DNA from: JAFDZV01 sp966128725 | Lineage (GTDB): Bacteria > Bacteroidota > Ignavibacteria > OLB7 | Assembly (NCBI GenBank): GCA_966128725.1 | Contig: CBHYLN010000218.1 | Coordinates: forward strand, 1 to 6,347 | Direction: 5' to 3' | DNA length: 6,347 bases | Part shown: positions 1 to 5,955 of the stretch, in pieces | Numbering within the stretch: position 1 is the first letter of the stretch | How the letters are laid out: the number at the start of each line of letters is the position of its first letter | Position numbers and translations under genes: made by a program | Notes under the pieces: model-generated | Database searches by the model: none | Seen by the model: the letters and a program-made list of their open reading frames with translations, nothing else | What the model was told of the DNA's origin: nothing

Positions 1-45
1 TTTACGCGGACGCATCGACCGCGGAGCCCCCGCAACCGTCGCTGG

Positions 46-74
46 GGCGGCACACGGCAAGACGGTGTGCCGCC
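46..74 (-). terminator. Hairpin downstream of the DUF4406-like gene, possible terminator
   Basis: A perfect 10-bp inverted repeat (GGCGGCACAC at 46-55, GTGTGCCGCC at 65-74) encloses a 9-base loop. Read on the minus strand it begins about 10 bases after the stop codon of the gene at 85-432, where a terminator is expected. No T-run follows the stem on either strand, so it is not a canonical intrinsic terminator. It may act with Rho or as a 3' stabilising hairpin. Bases 1-45 to its left hold nothing recognisable. Confidence 0.45.
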
Positions 75-84
75 GCGTTGATTA

Positions 85-432
85 TCAGCGCATGGCCTGT
101 GCGGGCGGAATCTCCTCCACCGCGCGATAGACCGGCAACCCGCGCTGTTGAAAATGCTCCACCTCGCGGTCGGCTCCACCGGATGCGCCACCAACACGGA
201 GCACGGCATCGCAGCGCCCGGCAAGTGCCAGCGATAGCGGCATCATGATGCTGTTATACGCATCGGGGCCGGCGCACTCGACCATCGGCAGCGCCATGTT
301 CACGCCGATGACAGGCACATGTCCGCGCTGAAGCACCTGCACGGCGACATCGTTCAACGTCCGCAGATTCGCGGCCCACACCGCCGGGTCGGCGGAATCG
401 GCGCGGTACGGCCCGGCGATCATTATCCACAT
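85..432 (-). CDS. DUF4406-like protein, nucleoside 2-deoxyribosyltransferase-related fold
   Basis: A 115-residue soluble protein without signal peptide or membrane segment. It opens with a short beta strand and the AGPYR loop (residues 6-10), then a helix containing N22, then the strand GHVPVIGVN (37-45). A second half follows with RCDAVLRVGG (73-82) and SGGADREVE (84-92). This order is typical of the DUF4406 group, which is related to nucleoside 2-deoxyribosyltransferases. In those enzymes a Glu in the motif before the helix ending in GKPV is the nucleophile, and E90, ahead of RGLPVY (97-102), sits at the matching place. That suggests nucleotide or deoxynucleoside handling, but members are mostly uncharacterised and the substrate is unknown. 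The start is supported by AGGAG at 438-442 with a 5-base spacer. An internal ATG at codon 4 is a weaker alternative. It is transcribed divergently from the gene at 741. Confidence 0.85.
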   Translation of the reverse strand: MWIMIAGPYRADSADPAVWAANLRTLNDVAVQVLQRGHVPVIGVNMALPMVECAGPDAYNSIMMPLSLALAGRCDAVLRVGGASGGADREVEHFQQRGLPVYRAVEEIPPAQAMR

Positions 433-437
433 CTCTA

Positions 438-442
438 CTCCT
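438..442 (-). promoter_or_regulatory. Shine-Dalgarno site of the DUF4406-like gene
   Basis: The minus strand reads CAGGAGT upstream of the ATG at 432, with 5 bases between AGGAG and the start codon. This fixes the first ATG as the start, because codon 4 (also ATG) would lie too far from it. The same CAGGAGT sequence precedes the large oxidase gene at 1693. Confidence 0.7.
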
Positions 443-657
443 GATTGTGTTCCTCGATGGTCAGCGCATGGCCCCGCGCACCCACGCTGTTGGGCAGCAA
501 TGGTGGCAACTGCCGGGCTGTTGGCGATGTCGGCACACGTGACAGCGGATCAGATTGCCACACGCCCGGGCAGGATATGTCGGGAACCGAACGGTGGGCA
601 TGCACAACCCGGCCGGCCATCACGCTCACTTCCGGCCGCGCATGATATCTTTGCAAC

Positions 658-675
658 CCGTGAGATCTCTCACGG
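658..675. promoter_or_regulatory. 18-bp palindrome, candidate operator
   Basis: CCGTGAGA and TCTCACGG are perfect 8-base inverted arms separated by 2 bases. The site ends 65 bases upstream of the ATG at 741 and lies in the divergent gap, the usual position for a dimeric repressor or activator site. It could also form a small hairpin of about 7 bp in RNA, but no T-run follows. No regulator gene is present in the window to pair with it. Confidence 0.4.
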
Positions 676-740
676 CGGCGCATCGGCCTTCAACGCGCGA
701 TGCGCGACCGGAACAACGCCCATCAGTTACATCAACATTC

Positions 741-1202
741 ATGCAATCCGATCCGAAGCAATTCATCGTTACGGCGCTTGCCGAGTTGGAACAGCAGACG
801 GCCGCGCACCAGGAGATCTGGCATCTGGGCGCCGAACAGCAGTGGGCGGCAAATCTGGATACGGGCACGCTGGCGCTGACGTTTGCCGACGGAACCGTTG
901 CCACCGCGCCGATACAGATCGTGGGCACGTACGATTCGGAGAACGGCACATTCCTGTGGGCATGGGAACACCCGTCCGTTCCGGAACCCCTGCGCACCGC
1001 GGCGCAGCAGGCGCGCCAGTGGGGCGAAGCCAACGCCGCCGAGTTCTACGCCTCGCCCCGGCTGCGTTGCAGCGAGCAGGTGGCCTGGGAGTTCACGGCC
1101 GTAACCGCACGGCTTGGCGGCGCCAAGGGCGCGTATCGTGCAATCACCGGCTCCACGCAGATCTATATGACGTTCGCCGAGGTTTCGCTGGCAAGACCAT
1201 AA
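741..1202 (+). CDS. DUF6882-like protein of unknown function
   Basis: A 153-residue, probably cytoplasmic protein with no signal peptide or membrane segment. The frame is open further upstream (to 555), but that stretch is arginine-rich and nonspecific, while the part from the ATG at 741 looks like a normal domain (MQSDPKQFIVTALAELEQQ onward). The start is therefore a choice, made without a clear Shine-Dalgarno site. The segment IVGTYDSENGTFLWAWEHPS (60-79) has the Gly-Thr-Tyr turn and Trp-x-Trp run seen in DUF6882 proteins. The C-terminal GAKGAYRAI (128-136) followed by a final strand with YMTF also fits the family, and the length is close to the usual size as I remember it. Biochemical function is unknown. 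It stands alone on its strand, about 490 bases before the oxidase operon. Confidence 0.75.
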   Translation: MQSDPKQFIVTALAELEQQTAAHQEIWHLGAEQQWAANLDTGTLALTFADGTVATAPIQIVGTYDSENGTFLWAWEHPSVPEPLRTAAQQARQWGEANAAEFYASPRLRCSEQVAWEFTAVTARLGGAKGAYRAITGSTQIYMTFAEVSLARP

Positions 1203-1322
1203 CCGCGCCAACAGCCGGTTACTGTTCGCCCCACACGTGCCGCGTTGGCATCCGGGGGTACACAATGATGTACTCGTACAGCCGAGCCGGGAATTAGTAA
1301 CTTCGGCCCCGTTCGCAAAGAG

Positions 1323-1328
1323 TATAGT
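1323..1328 (+). promoter_or_regulatory. Weak -10-like hexamer TATAGT
   Basis: TATAGT matches 5 of 6 positions of the sigma-70 -10 consensus. It stands in an AT-richer patch after the DUF6882-like gene. No good -35 hexamer is found 16-18 bases upstream, so the call is tentative. If used, the operon transcript would carry a leader of roughly 360 bases including the nested dyad. Confidence 0.2.
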
Positions 1329-1418
1329 CCACGTTTCTCTGCGCGACCCCTCTCTCGCACTCGCATTCCCCGTTCGTTTTCCTCGGTGGCTCCGTCGATC
1401 TGTTTCGGCGGCCGGTAC

Positions 1419-1457
1419 CGCATGCCTTCAACGACACGTTCGTTACATCGGCATGCG
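1419..1457. promoter_or_regulatory. Nested inverted repeat upstream of the oxidase operon
   Basis: Outer arms CGCATGCC (1419-1426) and GGCATGCG (1450-1457) are perfect 8-base inverses. Within the 23-base interior, AACGA (1430-1434) and TCGTT (1440-1444) form a second, nearly concentric pair around CACGT. In RNA this would be an 8-bp stem, a 3/5 internal loop, a 5-bp stem and a 5-base loop. In DNA it is a long dyad that could bind a multimeric regulator. No T-run follows, so it is not a standard terminator. Confidence 0.4.
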
Positions 1458-1543
1458 ATATACAGGCCAACGCAACGGTGCGATGGTTGTTCACGCTGTT
1501 GTCATGCCGGATGCTCACACGGAGTCCGCGCTTCCAACCTTCA

Positions 1544-1552
1544 TGCTACTAT
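1544..1552 (+). promoter_or_regulatory. Weak extended -10-like element upstream of the oxidase gene
   Basis: TGC followed by TACTAT resembles an extended -10 element, with 4 of 6 matches in the hexamer plus the TGn extension. No recognisable -35 box lies 17 bases upstream. A start here would give a leader of about 130 bases with the tandem repeat inside it. Confidence 0.2.
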
Positions 1553-1587
1553 TTCCCGGGCGCACATCAGCACCCTGACATCCCAAC

Positions 1588-1611
1588 ATCGAGATCAGCA
1601 TTGAGATCAAC
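1588..1611 (+). repeat. Tandem 12-base repeat, two copies
   Basis: ATCGAGATCAGC (1588-1599) is followed directly by ATTGAGATCAAC (1600-1611); 10 of 12 positions agree and GAGATCA is exact in both. It ends 81 bases upstream of the oxidase start codon. Direct repeats of this kind can be sites for head-to-tail regulators, but two copies can also arise by chance or slippage. Confidence 0.4.
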
Positions 1612-1638
1612 GGCCACCACGGATGTATTGGTTCCACG

Positions 1639-1689
1639 ATGACCGACCACGACAAAGGCTCCCCTCGCCCCATTGAACAACAGGAGTGA
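1639..1689 (+). CDS. Possible 16-codon leader peptide before the oxidase gene
   Basis: An ATG at 1639 opens a 16-codon frame encoding MTDHDKGSPRPIEQQE and ends with TGA at 1687-1689, three bases before the oxidase ATG. The Shine-Dalgarno site of the oxidase lies inside its last codons, so translation of one would affect the other. It has no Shine-Dalgarno site of its own and no recognisable attenuation pattern such as repeated codons for one amino acid. It may well be chance. Confidence 0.15.
   Translation: MTDHDKGSPRPIEQQE
1682..1686 (+). promoter_or_regulatory. Shine-Dalgarno site of the oxidase gene
   Basis: AGGAG (inside CAGGAGT) stands 6 bases before the ATG at 1693, an ideal spacing, and fixes that ATG as the start of the 1003-residue protein. 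Confidence 0.8.
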
Positions 1690-1692
1690 TTC

Positions 1693-4600
1693 ATGCACAA
1701 TCTCAAGCACAGTTCCGAAGATGCCGCCGCCGCGCAGTTGGCGGCCCCGCCCACGTGCGACTGCGAGACCGACCCGATCGGATGTTTGAAGAATATGTTT
1801 GTTGACAGGGTTCAATACGGCCGCATACAGCGCGGCCAGTGCCCGGCGCGACGGCCGGTATTTCTGCGGCTGCACGGCGTGGCATACGCGCGGCTGGAAG
1901 TAGTGCCCACGCTGGAGGAATCCATGCGCGTTGGAATTTTCGGGCAGAAGCCCGCATACGATGCCTGGGTTCGCTTCTCCAGCGACATCCCCGACGGCGT
2001 GCCCGATCTGAAGAGCACGGTTGGCATGGGCATCAAGCTGTTTGATGTTGCCGGCGAGAAGATGCTGCCGCCCGAGGTGAATGCAACCACCACCGACTTC
2101 ACGTTCCAGAATATGAACGTGTTCTTCGTGAACGATGCGCACGAGATGTGCGCCTTCACGAAGGCGTCGATGACCAGCGAGGAAGCCTACAACGAATGGC
2201 TTGCAGCGCATCCGAAAACAAAGGAGATCCTGGACGAGATGGCGAAGGTGGTGCCAACGGTACTGGGCACCGATATGTGGAGCGTGATCCCGTTCCACTA
2301 CGGCAGCGCGCAATACTGCAAGTACAAGCTGGAGCCGGAGGTGATCCCGGAAGGCCCGCCCCCGGATTACAACAACCCCGATTACCTGCAGGCCGATCTG
2401 GTGGCCCGCCTGAACAACGGCGAGTCGCGCTTCAAGTTTCTGGTGCAGTTGCGAACCAACCCGGACACGATGCCGCTGGACGAAGCCACGGTTGCCTGGA
2501 GCGAAACCGAATCGGTGCCGATCCACGTGGCCACGCTGATTATCCCACAGCAGGATATCGCGGCGCGCGGCGCTTCGCAATACGGCGAGAACCTGGCGTT
2601 CAATTCGTGGCGCACGCTGCGCGAGCAGGAACCGGTGGGCTCGATCGCGGAGGCGCGCAAGACGATTTATCAGGCGTCGGCGGACCTGCGCCGAAACGTC
2701 AACGGCGAGCCGATGGGCGAACCCGAGGTTGTACGCCCGGATACGGTATGGCCGGCCGCGAAGGATACGGTGGTGGTGCGCGCGGCAATCCACCCGGGCA
2801 TCGGCGTTGCGCGCATCGGCAACAGCACGCAGGAGGACGGCTACTTCATCGGCCCCGAGGTCACCGATCCGCCGCTGACATGGGCAGGCGAAAACCGCGA
2901 CAGCACCGGCGCGATCAAGCGTCAGGCGGCACGGTTCAGGATCTACGGGTACAACGCGGCCGGTGAGATCGTTGGCGAACTGACCTCGAACAACGCCGAC
3001 ATCCACTGGACGGCGCACCTTGTCAACAGCAAGGCGCAGTGGTATCAATTCCAATACGCGCTTGATATTCCGGAAGCGGCAACGGCGTCGTTCTCGCGGC
3101 GAAATCCCGCCGTGAAGGGCACCGATCGCAACGGCCTGACCATCGATCCCGGCCCGCGCACCATTACCGGCGCCAATACATCAGGCCCCGCGTATCAGTT
3201 CGATGGTGGCACGTTTCAGGGAACGCCGGTGCCGCTGGGCGAGGTGCGCACCGACGACGCCGGCCGCCTGCTTGTGCTGGGCGGGCTGGGAGTTTCGGCT
3301 TCGCCAACGGGCACGCCCGTGTACGACCCCGCCAACCCGGACAGCTTCAACAACGCCAATGGCTGGTACGACGACATTTCCGATGGCCCGGTAACGGCCA
3401 CCGTGTCGATCGCCGGGCGGGAGATCCCGGTGGAGGCATCGTGGGCCGTTGTTGGCCCGCCGAACTACGCGCCCGACGTGATCGCCTGGCGATCGCTGTA
3501 CGATCTGCTGGTTGATGCGTACACGCAGTGCGGCTGGATACCGTTCCCGACAACGGTGTCGTTCGCGAACGACGTATTGCCCGCGCTGCGCAGGCTTTCG
3601 AATCTCCAGTGGGTGAACAAGGGCTTTGCCACGATGTACGGCAAGGGCTGCCCGATGGACTTCGAGGATCCGGCGTTTATCGCGAAGCTGGCCCACGTTC
3701 CTTCGGAAGCCGGCGAGCCGGACCCATACGCCGAGCTGCGCCAGGTGGTGTTCAACTCCTTCCGCCCGTACGACACCACCAACGCCGACCCGCGCACCTG
3801 GCCGTGGATTTACGGCGATGCCTATGGTTCGTTCGATGACTCGCCCCGCGACAATCTGGCGCTCTCCGATGTGCGCTCGCGTTTGTTGCAGTTGTGGGTG
3901 CAGGGGGATTTCGTGAACGATTGGGATGCAACCGCCGTTCCGTATCGCACGATTCAGGAGGTGCCGCTGAAGGATCAACCCGCGATGCTCGACAAGGCCG
4001 CGCTTCATTTCTGCCTGGCCGACGCCTTCCATCCGGGCTGCGAGATGACATGGCCGATGCGGCACACGTCCATGTACTCCGCACCGTTCCGGATACGGCA
4101 CCGCCCGGCATCCGAGCCGGAGCCGGACTACGGCAAGGATCTTACGCAGGCAATCGCGCTGCAGCCCGGCGGCCCGCTGTACGCGCAGCCACCTGGCGGC
4201 ATCAGCCGATGGATGGCGCTTCCGTGGCAGGGCGACACGGCATTCTGCCGTTCGGGCTACGATCCCAGCTACGATCCCTATCTGCCAACGTTCTGGCCGG
4301 CGCGCGTGCCAAATCAGGTGCTCACGCAGGAGGACTACGAAATGGTGGTGGACGAATCGCTGCCACGCGAGGAGCGGATTGCCGCGTACAACGACCGCGC
4401 CGGTTGGCTGCGCAAGCTCAAGGGAAGCGTGGCGCAGCAGATGGAGCAGATGATCGCGGAGTTTGGTTCCATGGGAATCGTGGAGGCACGAACCGGGCCT
4501 GTGGATGACCCGGACTTCCCCGCCGTACTCTTCGTGGAATCGTTGCCGGCCGAGGAGATGCCCATGCTTGGCGCCGAGGCCGAGGCGGCACCGGCGCCTC

Positions 4601-4704
4601 GCCGCGAGCGCAGGCGTCGCAGCCGTCTGGAGGAAGCCGGCTGGGAAAGCCAGGAGCAGTTGGACGAGTTCCTCAGCGTGGTCCGCGCCAGGGTAAACCG
4701 CTGA
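1693..4704 (+). CDS. Catalase-like heme domain fused to LodA/GoxA-like CTQ amino-acid oxidase
   Basis: A 1003-residue protein with two modules and no signal peptide. Residues about 25-345 resemble the short y4iL-like catalases: AWVRFSS (91-97), GMGIKL (111-116), the distal-side strand with N140 and VFF (143-145), and the heme-ligand signature R322-x3-Y326 followed by NGEP (337-340). The usual distal His seems replaced by F57/L58, with H61 nearby. Residues about 360-955 are a full LodA-type module: AIHPGIGVARIGNS (365-378), FIGPE (385-389), HWTAHLVNSKAQWY (438-451), DPGPRTITG (485-493), WPWIYGD (703-709), FHPGCE (779-784), MALPWQGD (841-848) and TFWPARVPNQVL (866-877). Characterised LodA and GoxA are about 700 residues or somewhat more, so the extra length is the N-terminal domain. 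D848, C852 and W868 are my best candidates for the CTQ-forming site. The family oxidises amino-acid amino groups with O2 and releases H2O2; the substrate here is unknown. An Ala/Glu/Pro linker and Arg cluster (961-978) precede a C-terminal helix. It is the first gene of an operon with the flavoprotein at 4704. Confidence 0.9.
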   Translation: MHNLKHSSEDAAAAQLAAPPTCDCETDPIGCLKNMFVDRVQYGRIQRGQCPARRPVFLRLHGVAYARLEVVPTLEESMRVGIFGQKPAYDAWVRFSSDIPDGVPDLKSTVGMGIKLFDVAGEKMLPPEVNATTTDFTFQNMNVFFVNDAHEMCAFTKASMTSEEAYNEWLAAHPKTKEILDEMAKVVPTVLGTDMWSVIPFHYGSAQYCKYKLEPEVIPEGPPPDYNNPDYLQADLVARLNNGESRFKFLVQLRTNPDTMPLDEATVAWSETESVPIHVATLIIPQQDIAARGASQYGENLAFNSWRTLREQEPVGSIAEARKTIYQASADLRRNVNGEPMGEPEVVRPDTVWPAAKDTVVVRAAIHPGIGVARIGNSTQEDGYFIGPEVTDPPLTWAGENRDSTGAIKRQAARFRIYGYNAAGEIVGELTSNNADIHWTAHLVNSKAQWYQFQYALDIPEAATASFSRRNPAVKGTDRNGLTIDPGPRTITGANTSGPAYQFDGGTFQGTPVPLGEVRTDDAGRLLVLGGLGVSASPTGTPVYDPANPDSFNNANGWYDDISDGPVTATVSIAGREIPVEASWAVVGPPNYAPDVIAWRSLYDLLVDAYTQCGWIPFPTTVSFANDVLPALRRLSNLQWVNKGFATMYGKGCPMDFEDPAFIAKLAHVPSEAGEPDPYAELRQVVFNSFRPYDTTNADPRTWPWIYGDAYGSFDDSPRDNLALSDVRSRLLQLWVQGDFVNDWDATAVPYRTIQEVPLKDQPAMLDKAALHFCLADAFHPGCEMTWPMRHTSMYSAPFRIRHRPASEPEPDYGKDLTQAIALQPGGPLYAQPPGGISRWMALPWQGDTAFCRSGYDPSYDPYLPTFWPARVPNQVLTQEDYEMVVDESLPREERIAAYNDRAGWLRKLKGSVAQQMEQMIAEFGSMGIVEARTGPVDDPDFPAVLFVESLPAEEMPMLGAEAEAAPAPRRERRRRSRLEEAGWESQEQLDEFLSVVRARVNR

Positions 4705-5816
4705 TGAACATCCCGGGGAACGTTGGGAACTGGGATATCGTGGTGGCTGGCGCCGGCCCGGCGGGCGCGGTTGCCGCAACCGTGTTGGCGCGTGCCGGCC
4801 GCCGCGTGCTCCTGGTACACAACGGCCCCGAACGTACACATGCAATGGGCGAGTCGCTGATTGGGGCGGCTCGCCCGCTGCTGCGCGATCTTGGACTGCT
4901 TGACACGGTGAATGCCGGCGATCACCTGGTGGCGGTCGGCAATGCCGCGGCCTGGGGATCGTCCGAGCTTACAACCACCGATTTCATCCGCGATCCATAC
5001 GGCCCCGGCTGGCATCTGAACCGTGCACTGTTCGACGAACAACTCCGCGGGGCCGCAACGGCCGCCGGCGTGACGATGGCCAGGGGCCGTGTAACCGGCG
5101 TTACGCGAACCGATCACGAGTGGACGATTCGCACGGATGCCGGAAGCGCAACCGCACGTTGGATGGTCGACGCTACCGGGCGCCGCGCGCTGCTGGCCCG
5201 CATGATGGGCGTGGCACGCCTGCGCGACCAGTTGGCGGTAGCGGTTTGCGCATGGTATACCGCAACGCAACAGGACCATGATGCCCGCACATATATCGAG
5301 GCGGTATCAGATGGCTGGTGGTACACGGCACGTGTGCCGGCGGGCGAGCGGGTGGTGCTGTTCCATGGCGATCCGGCCACGGCCTCGGAGCTTCTGAAAA
5401 ACACCGACCGCTGGCATGCCATGCTTGCCGCAACCCGGCATATCGGGCGCTTCGTGGAGAATGCGGACCTTGTCGGCGAGCTCTCGGCATCCGAGGCATG
5501 TGGCGCATGCCTGCAACAGGTTGCCGGCGACGGTTGGCTGGCCGTTGGTGATGCCGCGTTGTCGTTCGACCCGATATCCTCGCAAGGGATTTTCAATGCG
5601 CTGTACACGGGGATGCGGGGCGCACAGGCAAGCGATGCCGCGATGAACGGATCGGCAACGGCCCTGCACGACTACAGCGAACGCCTCCGCCAGGTTCGCC
5701 GCGCATATCTTCAACACTTCCATCACGCCTACGGCGCCGAACAGCGCTGGGCGAACCGGCCATTCTGGAAATCCAGAGCGCACGGGGTCACCGCGAACAC
5801 CCACAGCGAGAAGTAG
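4704..5816 (+). CDS. LodB/GoxB-like FAD flavoprotein, CTQ maturation partner
   Basis: A 370-residue cytoplasmic flavoprotein of the geranylgeranyl-reductase/halogenase-like FAD superfamily. It shows the dinucleotide-binding strand and loop GAGPAG (16-21), GESL (49-52), WHLNRALFD (103-111), VDATGR (155-160) and the second FAD motif GDAALSFDPISSQG (282-295). The tail has RWANRPFWKSR (348-358), a pattern I associate with LodB-type proteins. In Marinomonas and Pseudoalteromonas systems LodB or GoxB is needed to form the CTQ cofactor of the adjacent oxidase, so this protein most likely does the same for the upstream product. The Lys and Trp-x-Trp-x-x-Ile-Pro motifs of true FAD halogenases are absent. 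Its ATG shares one A with the TGA of the oxidase gene (TGATG at 4702-4706). Only a weak AGGG lies upstream (4690-4693), so translation probably depends on coupling, matching the need for joint production. Confidence 0.88.
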   Translation: MNIPGNVGNWDIVVAGAGPAGAVAATVLARAGRRVLLVHNGPERTHAMGESLIGAARPLLRDLGLLDTVNAGDHLVAVGNAAAWGSSELTTTDFIRDPYGPGWHLNRALFDEQLRGAATAAGVTMARGRVTGVTRTDHEWTIRTDAGSATARWMVDATGRRALLARMMGVARLRDQLAVAVCAWYTATQQDHDARTYIEAVSDGWWYTARVPAGERVVLFHGDPATASELLKNTDRWHAMLAATRHIGRFVENADLVGELSASEACGACLQQVAGDGWLAVGDAALSFDPISSQGIFNALYTGMRGAQASDAAMNGSATALHDYSERLRQVRRAYLQHFHHAYGAEQRWANRPFWKSRAHGVTANTHSEK

Positions 5817-5865
5817 CCCCAACTGCCCAGACGGCCGCGGTTGCCTCGCGCATCTTACAACAGCC

Positions 5866-5894
5866 GTGCAGAGCTTGCCGCATAAGCCCTGCAC
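5866..5894 (+). terminator. Hairpin after the oxidase operon, likely terminator
   Basis: Arms GTGCAGAGCTT (5866-5876) and AAGCCCTGCAC (5884-5894) pair at 10 of 11 positions around a 7-base loop, with one A-C mismatch. The hairpin begins 50 bases after the flavoprotein stop. There is no T-run directly after it, only CATTATT a few bases on, so termination may be partly Rho-dependent. CAGCCG occurs at both edges of the stem (5861-5866 and 5894-5899). Confidence 0.5.
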
Positions 5895-5955
5895 AGCCGG
5901 CATTATTCCCACGTCACCGCCCTGCGTAACGCCACGATGGGGATGCCCCGTGAAG

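Larger units (their letters stand above)
433..740. other. Divergent intergenic region
   Basis: This 308-base gap separates the minus-strand gene starting at 432 from the plus-strand gene starting at 741, so promoters for both should lie here. Several reading frames are open across it, but their translations are low-complexity Arg, Pro, His and Thr mixtures without recognisable domains, and I treat them as chance. The only clear structure is the palindrome at 658-675. No convincing -35/-10 pair was found on either strand. Confidence 0.5.
1203..1692. other. Long non-coding leader and promoter region of the oxidase operon
   Basis: No open frame here resembles a protein; the longest (plus 1237-1578, minus 1163-1423 and 1294-1518) translate to compositionally random peptides. 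The region holds two weak promoter-like hexamers, a nested inverted repeat (1419-1457), a tandem 12-base repeat (1588-1611) and a 16-codon ORF (1639-1689) ending just before the oxidase start. At about 490 bases it is much longer than the other gaps, which suggests regulated expression of the operon downstream. A 6-bp inverted repeat (1200-1205 with 1216-1221) overlaps the preceding stop codon and is too weak to call a terminator. Confidence 0.5.

Noticed and set aside
435..683. 82-codon minus-strand frame ending two bases before the DUF4406-like start
   Set aside because: The tight spacing looks operon-like, but the translation has no domain-like character and its last codons are simply the Shine-Dalgarno site plus a stop.
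555..740. Upstream extension of the DUF6882-like gene to the ATG at 555
   Set aside because: The extra 62 residues are random-looking (Arg, Pro, His, Thr) and carry the palindrome. The ATG at 741 starts the domain-like part.
1200..1221. TAACCG/CGGTTA inverted repeat as terminator of the DUF6882-like gene
   Set aside because: Only 6 bp, overlapping the stop codon and without a T-run, so too weak to call.
500..1297. 265-codon plus-strand frame beginning with a signal-peptide-like stretch (MVATAGLLAMSAHVTADQ)
   Set aside because: After the first residues the translation becomes Arg, Gly and His-rich noise, and it overlaps the better-supported DUF6882-like gene in another frame.
1567..3054. 495-codon minus-strand open frame antisense to the catalase-like domain
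   Set aside because: Arg, Val and His-rich composition typical of a GC-rich antisense shadow, with no domain; it overlaps the conserved plus-strand heme domain.
3181..4845. 554-codon minus-strand open frame antisense to the oxidase gene
   Set aside because: It is an Arg, His and Val-rich shadow produced by the codon bias of the real gene. It has no recognisable domain, and the plus strand carries unmistakable LodA motifs.
4335..5279. 314-codon minus-strand frame across the oxidase/flavoprotein junction
   Set aside because: Antisense shadow spanning two real plus-strand genes, with no recognisable motif.
4704..5816. Flavin-dependent tryptophan halogenase
   Set aside because: The FAD motifs fit the wider superfamily, but the halogenase catalytic Lys and Trp-x-Trp-x-x-Ile-Pro motifs are not seen, and the neighbour is a LodA-type oxidase.
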